Below, piece by piece: positions 23,102 to 25,989 of a DNA stretch of 25,989 nt. A program made the position numbers and the translations under genes. Each line of letters begins with the position of its first letter. Positions within the stretch are counted from its first letter, which is position 1. The notes under the pieces were generated by a model, which had not been told where the DNA came from, did no database searches, and saw only the letters and a program-made list of their open reading frames with translations. Source of the stretch: CAZGAH01 sp964523295 (GTDB taxonomy: Bacteria; Desulfobacterota; Desulfovibrionia; Desulfovibrionales; Desulfovibrionaceae); contig CAZGAH010000060.1 in assembly GCA_964523295.1 (NCBI GenBank), positions 1 to 25,989 of the forward strand. Direction: 5' to 3'.

Positions 23102-24532
23102 ATGGGAACGGTAAGCATCCACACCGTGAGCGCGCTCACGCTACGTCTCAAAGAGGCGATCGAGCGGACCTTCGGTTTCGTGTGGGTGCGCGGGCAGGTG
23201 AGCAATCTGGCCAGGCCCGGGTCAGGGCACATCTACTTTACGTTGAAAGACGAGTCCGCGTGCCTGAACGTAGTCTGGTTCAGGAAAGACCAGCGCCGGA
23301 TTCTGGCCGGCGGCGTAGACCCGTTGACCGGCGAGGTCTACGGCGGCGATGCGGTTGCCACGGCCGGCGGTGCGCAGGCCCTGGCGGACGGGCAGGAGGT
23401 GTTGTGCGGCGGGCGTCTGACGGTCTATGCCCCGCGCGGCGCGTATCAGCTGATCGCCGAGCTGGTGCAGGACGTGGGGCAGGGGCAGCTGCATCTTCAG
23501 TTCGAGGCCTTGAAGGCGCGCTACGCCGCGCTGGGCTATTTCTCGCCTGAGCGGAAACGGCCGTTGCCGCGGAATCCGGGACGCGTGGCGGTGATTACGG
23601 CGCCGACCGGGGCCGCGATTCAGGATTTTCTTCGCGTCGGTTCGACGCGCGGGCTGAGTTGTGTACTCCGCATTTATCCCTCGCCGGTACAGGGTGCGGA
23701 GGCGCCGACCCGTCTGGCCGAGGCGCTGGACGCGGTCAATGCGCAGGGCTGGGCCGAGGTGGTGGTGCTGATTCGCGGCGGGGGCTCGATCGAGGATCTA
23801 TGGGCCTTCAACAGCGAGCCCGTTGCCGAGGCGATTTTTCGCTCGGGAATTCCCGTGCTGTCGGGTATCGGGCACGAGGTGGACAGTACCATAGCCGACA
23901 TGATCGCCGACGTGCGCGCTGCCACGCCAAGCCACGCGGCCCAGCTGCTCTGGCCGGAACGGAGCCGGCTGGCACAGGAAACGGATGATCTGGAACTGGC
24001 GTTGCGCAAGGCGTTCTCGGCCATGGCCCTGAGTCTGGAAACGCGGTTGCGGCATCTGGAGCAGGCGCTGGTCTGGCTTTCGCCTGCGCAGCGTCTGGAG
24101 CGCCTGTCGGAGCGTTGCGTGCACCTTGCGCTCAGGTTACAGCGCGCTACGGATCGGGCTCTGGAACGACGCGAGCGTGAACTGGAGCGGCAGGTCCGGG
24201 CGTTGGGGCGAGGATTTGGTCCGGCGGTTCTTGACGAGCGAGGCCGCGTCGTCGCTGAATCCGCCGAGCGCTTGTCGCGCGCGGCTGCGGGGCAACTGGC
24301 TGCCATGACGTTTCAATTGGAGCGCCTGTCGCTCAGGCTGGACGGAAGCGATCCGCAGGCGCCGCTCGAGCGCGGCTATGCATTGGTCAGCGCGCGTGAA
24401 ACGGGGCGCCTGATCGCGACGGCCGCGGATGTTGCCCCTGGCGACGCATTGGCCATTCGACTGCGACAGGGACGGCTTGACGCCGTGGTGACCGGCGTCG
24501 AGGGGGATACTGCCGCCAAGGGTCCGGCCTGA
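23102..24532 (+). CDS. xseA: Exodeoxyribonuclease VII large subunit
   Basis: XseA with XseB forms exonuclease VII, which degrades single-stranded DNA from both ends. The 476-residue protein has the N-terminal OB fold (VSALTLRLKEAIERTFGFVW, VRGQVSNLARPGSGHIYFTL), then RVAVITAPTGAAIQDFL and the catalytic domain with VVVLIRGGGSIEDLWAFN and VLSGIGHEVDSTIADMIADV. A long coiled-coil follows (about residues 290-400), then LERGYALVSARETGRLI near the end. Length is close to the usual 400-460. It starts 107 bases after proS with a weak ribosome site. xseB follows. Confidence 0.97.
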   Translation: MGTVSIHTVSALTLRLKEAIERTFGFVWVRGQVSNLARPGSGHIYFTLKDESACLNVVWFRKDQRRILAGGVDPLTGEVYGGDAVATAGGAQALADGQEVLCGGRLTVYAPRGAYQLIAELVQDVGQGQLHLQFEALKARYAALGYFSPERKRPLPRNPGRVAVITAPTGAAIQDFLRVGSTRGLSCVLRIYPSPVQGAEAPTRLAEALDAVNAQGWAEVVVLIRGGGSIEDLWAFNSEPVAEAIFRSGIPVLSGIGHEVDSTIADMIADVRAATPSHAAQLLWPERSRLAQETDDLELALRKAFSAMALSLETRLRHLEQALVWLSPAQRLERLSERCVHLALRLQRATDRALERRERELERQVRALGRGFGPAVLDERGRVVAESAERLSRAAAGQLAAMTFQLERLSLRLDGSDPQAPLERGYALVSARETGRLIATAADVAPGDALAIRLRQGRLDAVVTGVEGDTAAKGPA

Positions 24533-24634
24533 GCGGGCGGACTGGAGAGAGGACGCGCCGTGTAGCCGGTTGATGCCGGGATACGAGGCCGGAGAGGGCA
24601 GCAGCGGACGGGCGCGCACGCGAGGACAAAGGCG

Positions 24635-24899
24635 ATGGCGNNNNNNNNNNGAATTGGATTTCGAGAGCCGGCTTAAACGGCTGCAAACCGTGGTGGAAGC
24701 GCTGGAGACCGGGGAGCTGCCCCTGGAAAAGGGCATGGCCTTGTTCAAAGAGGGACTGGGTCTGGTGAAATCCTGCCGGGAGGATTTGTCCAGGGCGCGC
24801 CACGAGGTCAGCGTGTTTTCTCAAGGCCTGACGCAGCCCTTCGATCCTGGCGCGCAGGGCGGTTCGGACGCCGCGGACACGGGAGGGGAGGGGCAATGA
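24635..24899 (+). CDS. xseB: Exodeoxyribonuclease VII small subunit, start interrupted by a sequence gap
   Basis: XseB binds XseA. After the N-run the sequence reads ELDFESRLKRLQTVVEALE, then GELPLEKGMALFKEGLGLVK and SCREDLSRARHEV, the classic small helical subunit. The natural start is the ATG at 24635 (ATGGCG just before the gap), with AAAGG and GAGGA upstream. From this ATG, ten unknown bases put the rest out of frame: the gap would need a multiple of three. The N-run is therefore probably a placeholder of incorrect length. An alternative in-frame ATG at 24570 gives an N-terminus unlike XseB. The tail after HEVSVFSQ is Gly/Asp-rich. The stop overlaps the ispA start. Confidence 0.85.
24641..24650. 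other. Assembly gap in xseB
   Basis: Ten N, probably a fixed-size placeholder, lie between the presumed first two codons of xseB and the ELDFESRL segment. Reading frame requires a length divisible by three. Confidence 0.95.
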
Positions 24900-25938
24900 G
24901 CGTTGGAACGGAGGCGGCGGGCGAGCGCGCAGCGACAGTCAAGGCGCAGCTTCGATCCCGTGCAGCGCAGGTGGAGCAGTATCTTGCGCGTTGTCTGGAC
25001 GACATCGACATTCCGCAGCGTCTGACAGAGGCCATGCGCTACAGTCTGCTGGCCGGGGGCAAGCGATTGCGTCCGGTCCTGTGTCTGAGCACGGCCGGGC
25101 TGTTCGGTCTTCCGGTCGCCGCGGTGCTGCCTTTTGCGTGCAGCCTGGAGCTGATCCATACGTATTCGCTCGTCCACGACGACCTGCCCGCCATGGACGA
25201 CGACGATCTGCGTCGGGGTAGGCCGTCCAATCACGTTGTCTACGGCGAGGCTCTGGCCATTCTGGCCGGAGACGGGTTATTGACCGAGGCCTTCGGATTG
25301 ATGGCCCGGGCAGGCGTCACGCTGCCTGCCGGAGCCGTGCTCGCGGCGCTGAGCGAGCTGGCAGGCGCGGCCGGGGCGTCGGGCATGGTCGGGGGGCAGG
25401 CCCTGGATATGGAATACACCGGGCGCAATGACATCGGCCTGACCGATCTGCAGGAAATGCACGCGCGCAAGACCGGTGCGCTGATCCGTGCCGCCTGTGT
25501 CTGCGGCGCCCTGCTGGCGGAGGCGCNNNNNNNNNNATCCGTCTCAAGAACCAGCCATTCAGGCTGGACGCGGGCGGCGCCGGCCGGGCCGGCTGGGACC
25601 GGCTGCCCCGCCTGGACAGCCCCCGCCTGCTGCTGGCGGAGGCGCCGGACGAGGATGTTGCCCGTATGCGTCGTTACGGCGTTGAAATCGGCGCTGCCTT
25701 TCAAATTGTCGACGACGTTCTGGACGAGGTCGGCGACGAGCAGACCCTGGGCAAGCCGGTGGGTAGCGACCGGGATCAGGGCAAGGTAACCTACCCGAGT
25801 CTGCTCGGCGTGGACAGGAGCAGGGCGCTCGCGGCGGAGTGCGTAGAGCGGGCCGTGGAGCAGCTGACGCCGTATCGGGGCGAAACGGCGGATTTTTTGC
25901 GCTCCCTGGCTCGGTATATCGTGGACAGGGTGACGTAA
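24896..25938 (+). CDS. ispA: Polyprenyl (farnesyl/geranylgeranyl) diphosphate synthase, interrupted by a gap
   Basis: IspA condenses isopentenyl diphosphate with allylic diphosphates to give C15 or C20 chains. Before the gap the protein has MRYSLLAGGKRLRPVLCLS, the first Asp-rich motif in LVHDDLPAMDDDDLRRGRPS (about residues 92-110), GQALDMEY and HARKTGALIRAACVCGALLAEA. After the gap, in another frame, it continues ARMRRYGVEIGAAFQIVDD, the second Asp-rich motif VDDVLDEVGD, and GSDRDQGKVTYPSLLG to the TAA at 25938. As assembled the frame is broken, but joining LLAEA directly to PDEDVARMRRYG restores a normal IspA. The ATG overlaps the xseB stop (ATGA) and has a strong GGAGGGGAGGGG site. dxs would be expected next. 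Confidence 0.9.
25511..25645 (+). repeat. 16-base direct repeat around the gap in ispA
   Basis: CTGCTGGCGGAGGCGC occurs at 25511-25526, directly before the gap, and at 25630-25645, both coding LLAEA in their local frames. Collapsing the two copies removes 119 bases and restores the ispA frame exactly. The 93 bases between gap and second copy (25537-25629) have no counterpart in ordinary IspA. Confidence 0.85.
25527..25536. other. Assembly gap in ispA
   Basis: Ten N between two contig ends, inside ispA. The flanks carry a shared 16-base repeat, suggesting that the join is faulty. Confidence 0.95.
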
Positions 25939-25965
25939 CGGCCAAGGTCGTGCCGATCCGGATGA

Positions 25966-25980
25966 ATCGGGTTCCCCGAT
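25966..25980. other. Hairpin after ispA at the window edge
   Basis: ATCGGG (25966-25971) pairs with CCCGAT (25975-25980) around a three-base loop, 27 bases after the ispA stop. The window ends nine bases later, so a U-tract cannot be judged. A partly overlapping pairing CCGAT/ATCGG (25953-25970) is also possible. Confidence 0.35.
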
Positions 25981-25989
25981 CGGCCAATC

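Noticed and set aside
1..25989. tRNA, rRNA, ssrA, CRISPR arrays, insertion sequences and attachment sites
   Set aside because: None seen. No tRNA-like T-loop with matching acceptor stem, no spaced repeat array and no transposase or integrase motif was found on either strand.

Overview
This is a GC-rich bacterial chromosomal window. The organism is most likely a Desulfovibrio-like deltaproteobacterium (order Desulfovibrionales). The clues are the order trmD-rplS-rnhB-yraN-rsmI-PTS IID-HPr-EI, a TrmD carrying a second C-terminal SPOUT-like methyltransferase domain, the order ispG-proS-xseA-xseB-ispA, and a eukaryote-like signalling cluster. This assignment is inferred from gene order and family knowledge; no database was searched. 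Two runs of ten N (24641-24650 and 25527-25536) show that the window is a scaffold of joined contigs.

Left third (1-8700), signalling and regulation. The 3' end of an AMIN-domain cell-envelope protein is followed by a PP2C phosphatase, a double-FHA protein and a CHASE2 sensor Ser/Thr kinase, all on the + strand: eraser, reader and writer of phosphothreonine signalling. Two small unrecognised genes lie on the - strand behind a likely bidirectional terminator. Next come a class III adenylate cyclase fused to an FHA domain, a Fur-family repressor on the - strand, and a metal-dependent 'cyclase family' (kynurenine-formamidase-like) hydrolase.

Middle (8700-11150), the most unusual gene. A 743-residue protein appears to join an N-terminal RyR domain, a TPR-S-like region, a SLOG-like nucleotide-binding region and a C-terminal class III nucleotide cyclase. 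The cyclase keeps both metal-binding aspartates and the catalytic arginine but has changed the purine-specificity Lys (to Asn), the second specificity position (to Thr) and the transition-state Asn (to Ser). The architecture resembles nucleotide-signalling and biological-conflict proteins, and it is the best candidate here for an undescribed system.

Right part on the - strand (11186-19680), housekeeping. From upstream to downstream it reads trmD-rplS-rnhB-yraN-rsmI-manIID-ptsH-ptsI, then smpB-glcD. Several of these genes overlap. The PTS genes include only the IID subunit of a mannose-family transporter next to HPr and Enzyme I; no IIA, IIB or IIC is present.

Far right on the + strand (20143-25938): ispG-proS-xseA-xseB-ispA, a mixed isoprenoid, tRNA-charging and exonuclease VII operon, in which dxs would be expected just beyond the window. 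Both N gaps fall in this operon. The first hides the start of xseB. The second interrupts ispA, where a 16-bp repeat on each side suggests that about 119 bases are an assembly artefact. The trmD and ispG transcription units diverge from a 462-base region without a recognisable gene.
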